A stretch of DNA of 64,000 nt, taken from the NCBI RefSeq assembly GCF_004135205.1, contig NZ_CP035490.1:6439501-6503500 (forward strand). Reading direction: 5' to 3'. Below, piece after piece: positions 38,329 through 46,841 of the stretch. The notes below the pieces were generated by a model. It was given only the letters and a program-made list of their open reading frames with translations, did not search any database and was not told where the DNA came from. A program made the position numbers and the translations under genes. This DNA is from Hahella sp. KA22. Its GTDB lineage: Bacteria > Pseudomonadota > Gammaproteobacteria > Pseudomonadales > Oleiphilaceae. Within the stretch, counting starts at the first letter, position 1, and each line of letters begins with the position of its first letter.

Positions 38329-39936
38329 TCAACCCGAGGGCGCGCGAGCCGGCCAGGAAATTTCAATCGCGGCGCCGCCCAGTGGGGAATCGCCGACGGT
38401 GACTTCGCCCTGGTGCCACTGCGCGATCTGACTGACGATCGCCAGTCCGAGGCCGTGTCCGCCCGAGGAAGCGCGTTCGGCGTTGCCTAATTGGGCGAAG
38501 GGCTGCAGGATCGTCTCTCGCTCCGCCTGAGGAATGCCCGGCCCGTCATCCTCCACCTTTAAGCGGCAGCGTGCGCCGTCGCGACGCAGGCTGACCCGCA
38601 CACGGGATTGCGCATAGCGGGAGGCGTTATCCAGCAGGTTATGCAGCACTCGACCAATCGCCCGCGAGTCCGCCCATATTCGGGCGCCGCGCAGACTGTC
38701 ATCACAGACAAACTCACACGTCAGCTCAATGCGCTCCGGTTGATGCAAATCCACCTCTTCCTCCACCAGCGCCGCCAGATCAATCTCGCTGAAGTGATTG
38801 ATATCGATGGCGCGGCTATAGCGTGAATGGGTGAGCAATTGATTGATCAGGTAATCCAGTGAGTCGATGCTGGCGTGGATGCTTTTGCGATACTTCTCTT
38901 GCTCTTCCGCCGTGCAGTCTTCCGATTCCAGAATTTCCACCGCGAAACGCAGGCGCGCCAACGGAGTGCGGAGGTCATGGGCGACTGCGTTGGTCAGCTG
39001 TTGATGAGAACGCACCAGCTTCTGAATACTGTCCGCCATGGCGTTGAACGATTGCCCCAAACGGGCGGCGACAGAACCTTTACGCAGCGTCACGCGGTGC
39101 TCCAGCCGACCTTGTCCAAACTCCGACGCAGTACGGTCAAGGCGCTTGAGATCTCGCCACAGCGGCGTCAACCAGGATAATAACCCCAGGGAGGTGGCTA
39201 ACAGCATGGCGGTGAACACCGTGACCAAATAAGAGAGAGCCACCCCGCCGGGCGAAGGCGTTGGCCCCGCCGTCAGAACTTTATCGCTACCGCCAATACG
39301 GTAGTAAAACAAGGATTCATCGTCCTCTGTATTGGTCCACGCATAGCCTTGCGCCATCAGCGCTTCTTTTTTGTCAGCCGAAATATCCAGCTCCGTTAGC
39401 GCCAGCATATCCAGCGGGAAACGAAACTCAGCCTGCAGTTGCGTCAGTAACTGCGGCCACTGCGCCTCCGGCGCGTCAGCAAACAGGTCGCCCAACAGAA
39501 ATAATGTGCCTTTGGCGCTGCGCAGGGTCTCTTCGTCATCCGTCTCATCCAGCACCATTTCAACCACCCAGTCGCTGTCGCCGACTCTGCGCAAGAGCAC
39601 ATCAGTATCCGCCTCCAAATACACATAACCGCCTTCTCGCAAGGTATCGGAATTCTGCGTTTGGGTGAGCAATTCCGCCAGGGGCGTCAGCCGCAATCGA
39701 TAGCCGAAATGGTTATCCAGCGACGCGATTCTGTCTTGCCAGACGCTCTCTGGGCGTGCAGCCAAATCACGCTCGATCAGGAAAAATGTGCCGTTAAAGG
39801 TGTTAACGAAGTAATTGAGGAGAATGCGGTTTTTGATGTAATGAACAGGATTGTAAGACTCTACTGTCAGCAGCAGCCCTACTGGCAATACAATGATGAT
39901 CACCAGACGCAACAGGGTTTTCAGCATCATCTTCAA
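38329..39936 (-). CDS. Sensor histidine kinase, RstB-like
   Basis: The 535-residue protein has an N-terminal TM helix (LLRLVIIIVLPVGLLLTVESY), a ~220-residue periplasmic domain, a second TM (ALSYLVTVFTAMLLATSLGLLSWLTPLW) and a HAMP. The dimerisation/phosphoacceptor region is LTNAVAHDLRTPLARLRFAVEILES with the His, followed by N, G1 and G2 boxes (NLLDNASRYA, VEDDGPGIP, GGHGLGLAIVSQI). It is translated with the response regulator upstream, their ends overlapping by 4 nt. The layout and the periplasmic region start (NPVHYIKNRILLNYFVNTFNGTF) are like RstB. The stimulus is unknown. Confidence 0.92.
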   Translation of the reverse strand: MKMMLKTLLRLVIIIVLPVGLLLTVESYNPVHYIKNRILLNYFVNTFNGTFFLIERDLAARPESVWQDRIASLDNHFGYRLRLTPLAELLTQTQNSDTLREGGYVYLEADTDVLLRRVGDSDWVVEMVLDETDDEETLRSAKGTLFLLGDLFADAPEAQWPQLLTQLQAEFRFPLDMLALTELDISADKKEALMAQGYAWTNTEDDESLFYYRIGGSDKVLTAGPTPSPGGVALSYLVTVFTAMLLATSLGLLSWLTPLWRDLKRLDRTASEFGQGRLEHRVTLRKGSVAARLGQSFNAMADSIQKLVRSHQQLTNAVAHDLRTPLARLRFAVEILESEDCTAEEQEKYRKSIHASIDSLDYLINQLLTHSRYSRAIDINHFSEIDLAALVEEEVDLHQPERIELTCEFVCDDSLRGARIWADSRAIGRVLHNLLDNASRYAQSRVRVSLRRDGARCRLKVEDDGPGIPQAERETILQPFAQLGNAERASSGGHGLGLAIVSQIAQWHQGEVTVGDSPLGGAAIEISWPARAPSG

Positions 39937-40691
39937 CGCCTCCCTGCCAAAACAGGGTCAGCGCATAGCTGGTACCCCTTACCGCGAATCGTCTTAATGA
40001 TCTCCTGTCCTGCCCCGCCGTCTTGCAGCTTCTTGCGCAAACGGGAAATACGTCGGTCTATGGAACGGTCCAAACCGTCATAATCAAAGCCACGCAATTC
40101 CTGAATGATAAAATCGCGGTCCACCACTTCCCCCAGCGACCTCGCCAGCAACAATAACAGCTCGAATTCCGCCGTGGTGAGATCCACCGAACGATCGCCC
40201 AATCTGACCACGCGATTGCGCAGATCGATCGTCAGCGCGCCGGCGCTGATCACGTTTTTATCCTGAGTCGTCGTGGAGCCCCCCTCGCCGCTGCCTGTAT
40301 GCTCCAGCCGACGCAACAACGCGCGAATGCGACTCAGCAATAAACGCGGCTGCACCGGCTTCACGATATAATCGTCCGCGCCAAGCTCCAGTCCCAGCAT
40401 TTGGTCCATATCCTCATCCAGCGCCGTCAGCATGAGAATAAAACCGTTATAGCCCAGCCGCGCCTGCCGACATACGTCCATGCCCGACAGTCCGGGCAGC
40501 ATCACGTCCAGAATCACCAGCGCCGGGCGCTGCGTCAGAATCTCCCGCACCGCATCCAGCCCGTTGGCGACCACCGCCACCTGGAAACCATTTTTGGTCA
40601 GATAATCCTGAATCAAGGAAGCCAGCTCCTGATCATCCTCCACCAGCAGTAAGCGATGATTGTGAGCGCAGTTCGAAAATACGGGTGTCAT
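39933..40691 (-). CDS. OmpR-family response regulator, RstA-like
   Basis: The protein has 252 residues. The N-terminal receiver (LLLVEDDQELASLIQDYL) has its phosphoacceptor Asp in LVILDVMLPGLSG and Lys in DDYIVKPVQP. The C-terminal winged helix is of OmpR/PhoB type (LTTAEFELLLLLARSLGEVVDRDFIIQELRGFDYDGLDRSIDRRISRLRKKL). It is the partner of the adjacent kinase; the first gene of the pair, it is transcribed leftward from a promoter in the 40692-40983 gap shared with the tail-collar genes on the other strand. Confidence 0.93.
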   Translation of the reverse strand: MTPVFSNCAHNHRLLLVEDDQELASLIQDYLTKNGFQVAVVANGLDAVREILTQRPALVILDVMLPGLSGMDVCRQARLGYNGFILMLTALDEDMDQMLGLELGADDYIVKPVQPRLLLSRIRALLRRLEHTGSGEGGSTTTQDKNVISAGALTIDLRNRVVRLGDRSVDLTTAEFELLLLLARSLGEVVDRDFIIQELRGFDYDGLDRSIDRRISRLRKKLQDGGAGQEIIKTIRGKGYQLCADPVLAGRR

Positions 40692-40983
40692 GATGGGAGA
40701 GCGTCGCCTTAACCAACAGGATCAGGGGAAATTCGCTCAGTGTAGGAAAAAATCCGGCGGGAGAATACCTGCCTGTGTAGCAGGTTTGTGACAGTTTGGG
40801 ACAGCCCGACTGTGAATGATGGGCCCGCCTTGCTGTACAAAAAAAGGTCTACTAGGCTTCTGTATACGGCCCGCCTCCGCAAGCGGACCTGTTTTGCTGT
40901 TGAGTATTCAAGCTGCATACCTTCCTAACCGGCCCTCCCAAGCTTCAGGTATGCGCATACAAGGATCAAACAAGGAGCCGCTT

Positions 40984-41493
40984 ATGGAACCCTATCTCGG
41001 ACAGATCAGCATGATGGCTTTTAACTTCCCTCCTAAAGGCTGGGCGATATGTAATGGAGCAATACAAACGATACAACAGAATGCAGCCTTGTATTCTTTA
41101 CTTGGAGTAAAGTTTGGCGGGAATGGAACAACCAATTTCGCATTGCCGGACTTGAGAGGGCGCACGCCTATCAGCTTCGGAAATTACTCTAGCATTTCTT
41201 ATGAAGTGGGGATGTATGGAGGAACTGAACAGGTCACCCTGACCACAGATCAACTCCCAACCCACTCTCATACCGTCTACGCTTCGAGCTTAGACGCGGA
41301 TAAAGGCGGTCCGCGCAATGACCGGGTTTTGGCGAAGACCCCCGATATATACGGCCCCCCCAACAACTTGATAGCAATGTCTCCAGCCGCCATAGGCGCA
41401 ACAGGGTCTAATATGCCGCACAATAATATGCAGCCCTCCCTGGCCATTAATTTCTCTATTGCAGTTACTGGCGCATACCCACAACGCAACTAA
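40984..41493 (+). CDS. Tail-collar-domain protein 1 (type A)
   Basis: The 169-residue protein starts at ATG 40984, with AAGGAG 6-7 nt upstream; the open frame reaches back to 40816 without a site. The phage tail collar (PF07484-like) motif is GQISMMAFNFPPKGWAICNGAIQTIQQNAALYSLLGVKFGGNGTTNFALPDLRGRTPI. The C-terminus is MPHNNMQPSLAINFSIAVTGAYPQRN. This is the first of five paralogues in one run, an arrangement known for 'microcystin-dependent protein' (MdpB) families in bacteria without a phage. No structural phage genes are nearby, so it is not a prophage remnant. The role of these proteins is unknown. Confidence 0.87.
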   Translation: MEPYLGQISMMAFNFPPKGWAICNGAIQTIQQNAALYSLLGVKFGGNGTTNFALPDLRGRTPISFGNYSSISYEVGMYGGTEQVTLTTDQLPTHSHTVYASSLDADKGGPRNDRVLAKTPDIYGPPNNLIAMSPAAIGATGSNMPHNNMQPSLAINFSIAVTGAYPQRN

Positions 41494-41508
41494 CAAGGAA
41501 GTATAATT

Positions 41509-42030
41509 ATGGCGGACTCATACACGGGAGAAATCAGGATCTTCGCCGGTAAATTCGCTCCAGAGAACTGGGCGTATTGCAACGGCCAGATCATAGCAAT
41601 CTCCCAAAATGAAGCGCTGTACAGTCTGACTGGCGTTATTTACGGCGGTAATGGCGTCACAAATTTTGGACTGCCTGACATGCGTGGACGTATACCTATC
41701 AATTTCGGCTCCGCTCCGTGGACAGCAGGATATAACATAGGGGCAACACTAGGAACTGAAGTTGTCACCTTAACCCCAGAAAATATCCCCTCTCATACTC
41801 ACAAACTGATGGCGTCAAATGACGCGATTACGCTCAACATTGATCCTAAGGGACAAGTCACAGGCGTCACAGATATTCCCTTCTACGCCACCTCACCTCA
41901 GACAACTAATCTGGCAGCAGAGGCGATAGGGAATACAGGCGAAAATCAGGCTCACCCAAATATGATGCCCTATTTTGCCCTTAATTTTATTATTTCTCTT
42001 AACGCCACCTACCCGGAAAGAAATCCTTAG
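41509..42030 (+). CDS. Tail-collar-domain protein 2 (type A)
   Basis: The 173-residue protein carries YTGEIRIFAGKFAPENWAYCNGQIIAISQNEALYSLTGVIYGGNGVTNFGLPDMRGRIPI followed by an insertion with ITLNIDPKGQVTGVTDIPFYATS. It is the closest paralogue of protein 4, which has the same insertion. AAGGAAG lies before ATG 41509, 15 nt after the previous stop, so the five genes form one operon. Confidence 0.87.
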   Translation: MADSYTGEIRIFAGKFAPENWAYCNGQIIAISQNEALYSLTGVIYGGNGVTNFGLPDMRGRIPINFGSAPWTAGYNIGATLGTEVVTLTPENIPSHTHKLMASNDAITLNIDPKGQVTGVTDIPFYATSPQTTNLAAEAIGNTGENQAHPNMMPYFALNFIISLNATYPERNP

Positions 42031-42042
42031 GAGGGACTCGTT

Positions 42043-42573
42043 ATGTCAGAGCCATTTATTGGTGAAATCCGCATGTTTCCCTATAGTTTTCCGCCTTATA
42101 GCTGGGCCTATTGCCTCGGTCAAAGACTTGACGTCCGACAATTTCAGGCGCTTTACGCAGTCATAGGCAATAATTTCGGTGGAACGCCAGGGAGTACAAT
42201 GAACACCCCAAACCTAAAGGGCTTGGCGGTCATGCATGCAGGCCAAGGTCCAGGTTTAACCAACCGCCCATTCGCTTACGGAGGCGGTAACGTTACAGAA
42301 ACCATCACCCCCTATCAAATGCCCGCCCATACTCACCAGCTTAATGTTGCATCCGTTGCAGGAACGACCCCTGAACCCGCTAACCAACTGTTCGCCTATC
42401 AGGCTGGAGACCCTCAATCCGACTATAAACAACCTCCATATGGCGACTTGGTGGAGATGTCCCCTAAGATGTTAAGCATGACAGGAGGCAACTACTCCCA
42501 TGAAAACAGGCAACCTTATTTAACTCTGGCTTTTTGTATAGCGCTGGATGGCATTTTCCCAATGAGAAATTAG
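42043..42573 (+). CDS. Tail-collar-domain protein 3 (type B)
   Basis: The protein has 176 residues. The type B N-terminus reads MSEPFIGEIRMFPYSFPPYSWAYCLGQRLDVRQFQALYAVIGNNFGG, and the insertion TPEPANQLFAYQAGDPQSDYKQPPYGDLVEMS distinguishes it from type A. The C-terminus is ENRQPYLTLAFCIALDGIFPMRN. AGGAGGGA precedes ATG 42043. Confidence 0.87.
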   Translation: MSEPFIGEIRMFPYSFPPYSWAYCLGQRLDVRQFQALYAVIGNNFGGTPGSTMNTPNLKGLAVMHAGQGPGLTNRPFAYGGGNVTETITPYQMPAHTHQLNVASVAGTTPEPANQLFAYQAGDPQSDYKQPPYGDLVEMSPKMLSMTGGNYSHENRQPYLTLAFCIALDGIFPMRN

Positions 42574-42634
42574 GAAGCCACGCTATACGGTGCATTTGAC
42601 AGTCTGAGACTTTTCAGCCAAAAGGAGAGCGAAT

Positions 42635-43171
42635 ATGGCCGAATCATTTCTCGGAGAAGTAAGAATTTTCGCAGGCTACTATGTCCCACAGCAGTGGAGT
42701 TTTTGCAACGGACAAATATTAACTATCCAACAAAACACAGCCTTGTTCAGCCTTCTTGGCGCCACCTATGGCGGCGATGCGCGAACAACTTTCGGCTTAC
42801 CGGATATGCGCGGTCGCCTCCCCCTTGGCTCTGGCCAAGGACCAGGGCTAACTGACCGGCCTATAGGCAACCCCACAGGAACCGAAACAGTTATGCTGGA
42901 GCCGAGCAACATTCCCGCCCATATTCATGGTCTCAATGCATCTAACGACGCAATCACTGTGGATGTCGATCCAACTGATCAAGTTACAGGTGTGACGGCG
43001 ATTAGCTTTTACGCCCCCCCAACGCCTGGCGCCATGACATCTTTGGCGCCCGGCTCTATTGGGAATACAGGCGGGTATCAAGGAAATACGCTTCCTCATA
43101 ACAACGTAATGCCCTACTTGGCGCTTAACTTCATCATTTCAATGATGGGGTATTACCCGCCCAAGAATTAA
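42635..43171 (+). CDS. Tail-collar-domain protein 4 (type A)
   Basis: The 178-residue protein is of type A, with FLGEVRIFAGYYVPQQWSFCNGQILTIQQNTALFSLLGATYGGDARTTFGLPDMRGRLPLGSGQGPGL and the VDVDPTDQVTGVTAISFYAPP insertion like protein 2. A 61-nt gap precedes it; AAAGGAGAG is the ribosome-binding site. Confidence 0.87.
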   Translation: MAESFLGEVRIFAGYYVPQQWSFCNGQILTIQQNTALFSLLGATYGGDARTTFGLPDMRGRLPLGSGQGPGLTDRPIGNPTGTETVMLEPSNIPAHIHGLNASNDAITVDVDPTDQVTGVTAISFYAPPTPGAMTSLAPGSIGNTGGYQGNTLPHNNVMPYLALNFIISMMGYYPPKN

Positions 43172-43188
43172 GCTTAGGAGAGGCACAA

Positions 43189-43731
43189 ATGTCCGAGCCA
43201 TTTATTGCTGAAATACGCGTTTTCCCATACTCGTTCACGCCAGCAGGCTGGTCCTCCTGTTTAGGCCAATTAGCGCCGATTCAACAAAACCCTGCTTTGT
43301 ATTCGTTAATTGGCGTCATTTACGGAGGGGATGGTCGTACAACTATGGGTATGCCCAATCTCCAGGGAAGAACTTCTTTGCATTACGGGCAAAGCCAAGC
43401 GCCAGGATTAAGTCCGCACTACCTGGGAGAGAGAGATGGTTATGCTTTTGTTCAAATTTCAGAAGAGCAAATGCCTTCCCACACACATTCTCTCAACGCA
43501 GCCACACTCCCCGGATCAACGCCTGAGCCACAAAATATGCTATTCGCTTACCAACAGGGAGATCTACAACCGGACTATAAACAAAGCCCCGCAGATCCGC
43601 TGGTGGCCATGTCTGAAGATATGATCGCCTACACAGGTCTCAGCGACGGCCATGAAAACAGACAGCCATATCTTGTTCTTAGGTTTTGTATTGCTCTAGA
43701 AGGAATATATCCCCAAAGAAGTCAAACCTAA
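43189..43731 (+). CDS. Tail-collar-domain protein 5 (type B)
   Basis: The 180-residue protein is of type B: MSEPFIAEIRVFPYSFTPAGWSSCLGQLAPIQQNPALYSLIGVIYGGDGRTTMGMPNLQGR, and the insertion TPEPQNMLFAYQQGDLQPDYKQSPADPLVAMSEDM matches protein 3. The order of the run is therefore A-A-B-A-B. TAGGAGAGG precedes ATG 43189, and a hairpin follows the stop. Confidence 0.87.
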   Translation: MSEPFIAEIRVFPYSFTPAGWSSCLGQLAPIQQNPALYSLIGVIYGGDGRTTMGMPNLQGRTSLHYGQSQAPGLSPHYLGERDGYAFVQISEEQMPSHTHSLNAATLPGSTPEPQNMLFAYQQGDLQPDYKQSPADPLVAMSEDMIAYTGLSDGHENRQPYLVLRFCIALEGIYPQRSQT

Positions 43732-43740
43732 AATAAATGC

Positions 43741-43757
43741 AGGGCGCTATGCGCCCT
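43741..43757 (+). terminator. Terminator-like hairpin after tail-collar operon
   Basis: A perfect AGGGCGC-TAT-GCGCCCT hairpin starts 10 nt after the stop of the fifth tail-collar gene, followed by TCTTG. A second short inverted repeat (CCAGCC/GGCTGG, 43769-43788) lies at the 3' side, facing the convergent gene. Confidence 0.65.
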
Positions 43758-43798
43758 TCTTGATATCACCAGCCAAAAAACAGGCTGGATAACCGCTA

Positions 43799-44101
43799 TC
43801 AACTACCCACTTTGTAACTGAATACTGACTCATACAAATAGCAGTCGTCTTTTTCCGCGACGGGTACGATAAAGATATCATGCGCTCCGCAGTTATCGTT
43901 CTTAACCGCACAGGTTTGCTGCGGCATCAGGCCTTTGTCTTTTCCCGCCTTGAAGATGACCGAGAAGCTTTCAAAACCGCCTCCCAGCTCTTTTTTATCC
44001 GACACTTCCACCAACGTTAACTCTAAAGGCGGTTGGCTAGAGTCATAAGTGGCGTAGAAAGTTTTATCTTGATTGGATTGAAACTGGTCGTGGGTAAACA
44101 T
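43799..44101 (-). CDS. Small protein, DUF6916-like
   Basis: The protein has 100 residues from ATG 44101, chosen over 44107 and the longer frame to 44164 because GGGAG is best spaced for it. The sequence (MFTHDQFQSNQDKTFYATYDSSQPPLELTLVEVSDKKE ... ESFSVIFKAGKD ... IFIVPVAEKDDCYLYESVFSY) fits the beta-rich domain called DUF6916, which is commonly found next to tail-collar-domain genes. It lacks a signal peptide. It is convergent to the tail-collar operon and points away from the RiPP genes. Confidence 0.7.
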   Translation of the reverse strand: MFTHDQFQSNQDKTFYATYDSSQPPLELTLVEVSDKKELGGGFESFSVIFKAGKDKGLMPQQTCAVKNDNCGAHDIFIVPVAEKDDCYLYESVFSYKVGS

Positions 44102-44358
44102 CGGCATCTCCCTGCTGAGTTCTATTGAGGTATAACCAGATTGCAGGCGCAGATTAATGCGCACGCCAAGTAAGTATAGACAAACTAATGAAAGCCGGAC
44201 CGACTCAATACACTCCTCGTTAGAGAAAAAACCGCGCGGATGGACTTAACTTGATAAATCAAAAGGTTCGGGTCTATGCTGAAGAAGCGGCTGTACCTTC
44301 TCCGACCGGCCCACACGCTGTATGTGGACCTCCTACTAACCCAATATGGAGGAAACAG

Positions 44359-44643
44359 ATGGAAGCCATCACAAGGGACGATGTGGTCTTGCAGAGCGAC
44401 AAACAGGTTTCTTGCTCCGTCGATAAAGGCATTGTCGTTATGAACGTCAATGCTGGCGAGTTCTACGATTTGAACCATTCCGCGTCCGATGTCTGGAGGC
44501 TATTGGACACCCCAACAAAAGTATCGACTTTGTGCGAGCGTCTTCGCGAAACATTTAATGTCGACGTGGAGCGCTGTGAAAAAGATGTGCTAAACCTGCT
44601 AAATCGTTTGCAGGAAAAAGGCGTCGTCAAAGCGCTAAAATGA
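44359..44643 (+). CDS. PqqD-like peptide-recognition (RRE) protein
   Basis: The 94-residue protein starts at ATG 44359, with TGGAGG 6 nt upstream; the frame is open back to 44251. It has the PqqD/lasso-B1 fold: CSVDKGIVVMNVNAGEFYDLNHSASDVWRLLDTP (three strands, then the winged-helix start) and VSTLCERLRETFNVDVERCEKDVLNLLNRLQEKGVV. PqqD-type proteins bind the leader of a ribosomally made precursor and present it to the modifying enzyme. A 45-residue precursor starts 75 nt downstream on the same strand, which fits that role well. Confidence 0.87.
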   Translation: MEAITRDDVVLQSDKQVSCSVDKGIVVMNVNAGEFYDLNHSASDVWRLLDTPTKVSTLCERLRETFNVDVERCEKDVLNLLNRLQEKGVVKALK

Positions 44644-44718
44644 AAATCCTAAAAGAACAATCTTCACGCCTCTCCTGCTGTGTGGCCAACTTCAATTTAA
44701 ATAAAGGGTATTTACACT

Positions 44719-44856
44719 ATGGATCAGGAAAACGAAGAAACTAAAGTCACGGAAGAATGGGAAACGCCTGACTTCACCGTCATGGACGCCAATCAGGCCC
44801 AGGGGCTTCCTGGAGATGGCGTGGATGGAGGCGCTGGTGGGGATTCGCGTTCTTAA
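44719..44856 (+). CDS. RiPP precursor peptide (lasso-like), 45 residues
   Basis: The 45-codon frame is too short for usual gene callers, but AAAGGG lies ~10 nt before ATG 44719. The leader is acidic and ends WETPDFTVMDANQAQG, a pattern shared with PqqD-recognised lasso leaders (aromatic-x-x-P-x-hydrophobic ... G). The C-terminal part GLPGDGVDGGAGGDSRS is glycine/aspartate-rich and would allow an 8-residue macrolactam between Gly1 and Asp8. It ends with Ser, the site that HPr-like kinases phosphorylate in paeninodin-type lasso peptides. The usual Thr at position -2 of lasso leaders is Ala or Gln here, depending on where the cut is placed, so the exact cleavage site is uncertain. The context (PqqD, kinase, Asn-synthetase-type cyclase, ABC exporter) strongly supports a precursor role. 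Confidence 0.85.
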   Translation: MDQENEETKVTEEWETPDFTVMDANQAQGLPGDGVDGGAGGDSRS

Positions 44857-44873
44857 CGCCAACAATTTTCATT

Positions 44874-44902
44874 AGAGGCGTCGTTAAGACAATGACGCCT
44901 CT
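44874..44902. terminator. Bidirectional hairpin between precursor and kinase genes
   Basis: AGAGGCGTC pairs perfectly with GACGCCTCT around an 11-nt loop. It lies 17 nt after the precursor stop and overlaps the 3' end of the convergent kinase gene, so it probably terminates both transcripts. Confidence 0.65.
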
Positions 44903-45792
44903 TCCACGCTCTCAATACTCTCTGTAACCAACCTCACTACATTTAACGCCTGTGATAGTTTTTTTGGGCGGCGCAATCTGTAGACAGGCGTCCTCTCTGC
45001 AAGTGCGGCGCACATCGCCAAAGCCTGTTGCTTTTGCTCCAATGTCACAAAAAAAGCCTTCCTGAAACATTGCTGGAACAGTTCAGGCACAGCCGATTTC
45101 TGATCGATTCTAACAATAGATGTTTGCTCTTCCTCTTCTAACAGAAAAATACCCCGCAACAGAGCCGTCTTTGTAGAAAAACCATGTATGGCGGGGTAAG
45201 CGTGCTTGATACGCGTTTTAAAGGGGAGCCGCTGAAAGTCGTCGGGAGACTTCTCCATGGCGAGCAAAACCGACGGATCCAACTTAATTCGTGGGAACCC
45301 CGGAGACAAGTAAACGCCGTCAGAGCAAAGCGCCAAAGGGCAAACATCATCATTGAGCAACGCTCGTCCATAATGGTGGAAGAACCCCGCCATGGTTGAT
45401 TTACCTGCTGTCTTATGCCCGCAGAAAATAATCGCGCCACCGTCGGCCGCCCTGACGGCGGATGCATGAAGCACGAGCTGGTTGCGCCATTGCAATACAG
45501 CCCCCATACATGAACCAAGAATATGAGCGAAAACACTCCAACTATTCAGGTCGCCCCCCGGAGTAACCACAATCACACCCGGGCGCACCCAAAAGCGCCC
45601 ACCGTCGTCATCAAATAGCAGTAACTCGCTTTCGGCAGCCTGAAACCAACGGGTTTCTTTTATCTTCCCATCAATGCCTGCGGGCGTATCGCCAGCCCTC
45701 ACCAACAGGTCAGATCCATCCCCTCCTGGCGTTAGCCATGGCGCTTCAAACTCCATTCGCACTTGAAGTCCATATACCCGGTAGTAGTACAT
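44884..45792 (-). CDS. HPr-kinase-like protein of lasso-type clusters
   Basis: The protein has 302 residues. The P-loop GHKTAGKST (residues 125-133) and preceding HASAV (109-113) are as in HPr kinase/ThcK-type kinases; LLNDDVCPL follows as the Asp-containing metal motif. In paeninodin-type lasso clusters such kinases phosphorylate the C-terminal Ser of the precursor, and the precursor here ends in Ser. The gene is convergent to the precursor gene and divergent from the oxygenase gene at 45972. The HPr-type hexamer region is absent, as is usual for these relatives. Confidence 0.85.
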   Translation of the reverse strand: MYYYRVYGLQVRMEFEAPWLTPGGDGSDLLVRAGDTPAGIDGKIKETRWFQAAESELLLFDDDGGRFWVRPGVIVVTPGGDLNSWSVFAHILGSCMGAVLQWRNQLVLHASAVRAADGGAIIFCGHKTAGKSTMAGFFHHYGRALLNDDVCPLALCSDGVYLSPGFPRIKLDPSVLLAMEKSPDDFQRLPFKTRIKHAYPAIHGFSTKTALLRGIFLLEEEEQTSIVRIDQKSAVPELFQQCFRKAFFVTLEQKQQALAMCAALAERTPVYRLRRPKKLSQALNVVRLVTESIESVEEASLS

Positions 45793-45971
45793 ACGCCCCT
45801 TTCCTTCGTAGCACCGTCACTTTATTCCAACGTATTTTGAGCTAGGCTTATAACTTAAAGCGATGGCGATTGTTGGCGGTAAAGCCATTCATAATAAAAA
45901 CTTATAGCCGCAGATACCTTACATCACAAGTCAGGCGCTAGAGCGGCGTAACCCATGCGGAGGCCACCGCC

Positions 45972-46841
45972 TTGAAAGCGTTGGATTTGATTCAACTCGC
46001 CAGAACGTTTATTGCCTACGACGAATATGAAAAAGCCGAGGCGGTACTTAGACAGCAACTACTGGCGTCCCCTGAAAACGTCTATGCCAGAGAGTTGTTG
46101 ACTTCCATTCTCCCTGAGAAGAAAGGCGAAAATCCACAGGTGGGGAAATACCGCCCTGCAGTCATAGCAGCCCCCAGAATCATCGTTCCTGATTTTCTAC
46201 CCAAGCAGGACATAGATGACCTGCTTGGTTTCGCCAGGGCTAATAAAGAACGATTCGAGGCAGGCAAAGTCTCTGGCCCCGATGAATTGCAGCCTCAAAT
46301 AAGAAACAGCCTGCGCCTGAATCTCCCGGGATTACAGGAAACCATCAGCAATTTGCTCACGCCAAAGATTCTTGCCGAACTGGAACGCTATTCCTCTCTC
46401 TTAAACGTTCCCTTTTTTCAAGTAAACGAGTTGGAGATTAAGTTCTGCTGCTACCCTGACGGCGCTTACTTTCATATTCATCGCGACGATCAGGCGACCT
46501 ACACGGATTCTCTCGGCGAACAGGCGTTATGCGGTCGCCAGATCAGCTTCGCCTATTATTTCCACCAGCTCCCCAAACTGTTTTCCGGCGGCGATTTACG
46601 GCTCTACGCCACAGACAGAAAACACAGCATCTATTCACACAAGCGCTTTGAAACTATCGCGCCGCAACACAACTCCCTGGTGCTTTTCCCCAGCGGCTTC
46701 TTTCATGAGGTACTGAAAACCCATGTGCCTTCAGGCGACATAATGAACAGCCGCTTCGCTATCAACGGACACCTATGCGCCGCGGTCAAGTCGCCCTCTG
46801 TCGAGACTGATTGGGCGACGCTCGGAGGCCATCAGGGATGA
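45972..46841 (+). CDS. 2OG-Fe(II) oxygenase with N-terminal TPR-like segment
   Basis: The protein has 289 residues from TTG 45972, supported by GGAGG 8 nt upstream. An N-terminal TPR-like helix pair (FIAYDEYEKAEAVLRQQLLASPENVYARELL) precedes a prolyl-4-hydroxylase-type double-stranded beta-helix. Its Fe ligands appear as YFHIHRDDQ (H-x-D) and the distal His in GFFHEVLK; the 2OG-binding Arg is in NSRFAING. It probably hydroxylates the precursor or another peptide of the cluster. Its stop overlaps the start of the cyclase gene in ATGA, so the two are co-translated. Confidence 0.85.
   Translation: MKALDLIQLARTFIAYDEYEKAEAVLRQQLLASPENVYARELLTSILPEKKGENPQVGKYRPAVIAAPRIIVPDFLPKQDIDDLLGFARANKERFEAGKVSGPDELQPQIRNSLRLNLPGLQETISNLLTPKILAELERYSSLLNVPFFQVNELEIKFCCYPDGAYFHIHRDDQATYTDSLGEQALCGRQISFAYYFHQLPKLFSGGDLRLYATDRKHSIYSHKRFETIAPQHNSLVLFPSGFFHEVLKTHVPSGDIMNSRFAINGHLCAAVKSPSVETDWATLGGHQG

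Noticed and set aside
40984-43731. Prophage tail module
   Set aside because: Only tail-collar domains are present; no capsid, terminase, baseplate or integrase genes lie nearby, and such runs are known outside phages.
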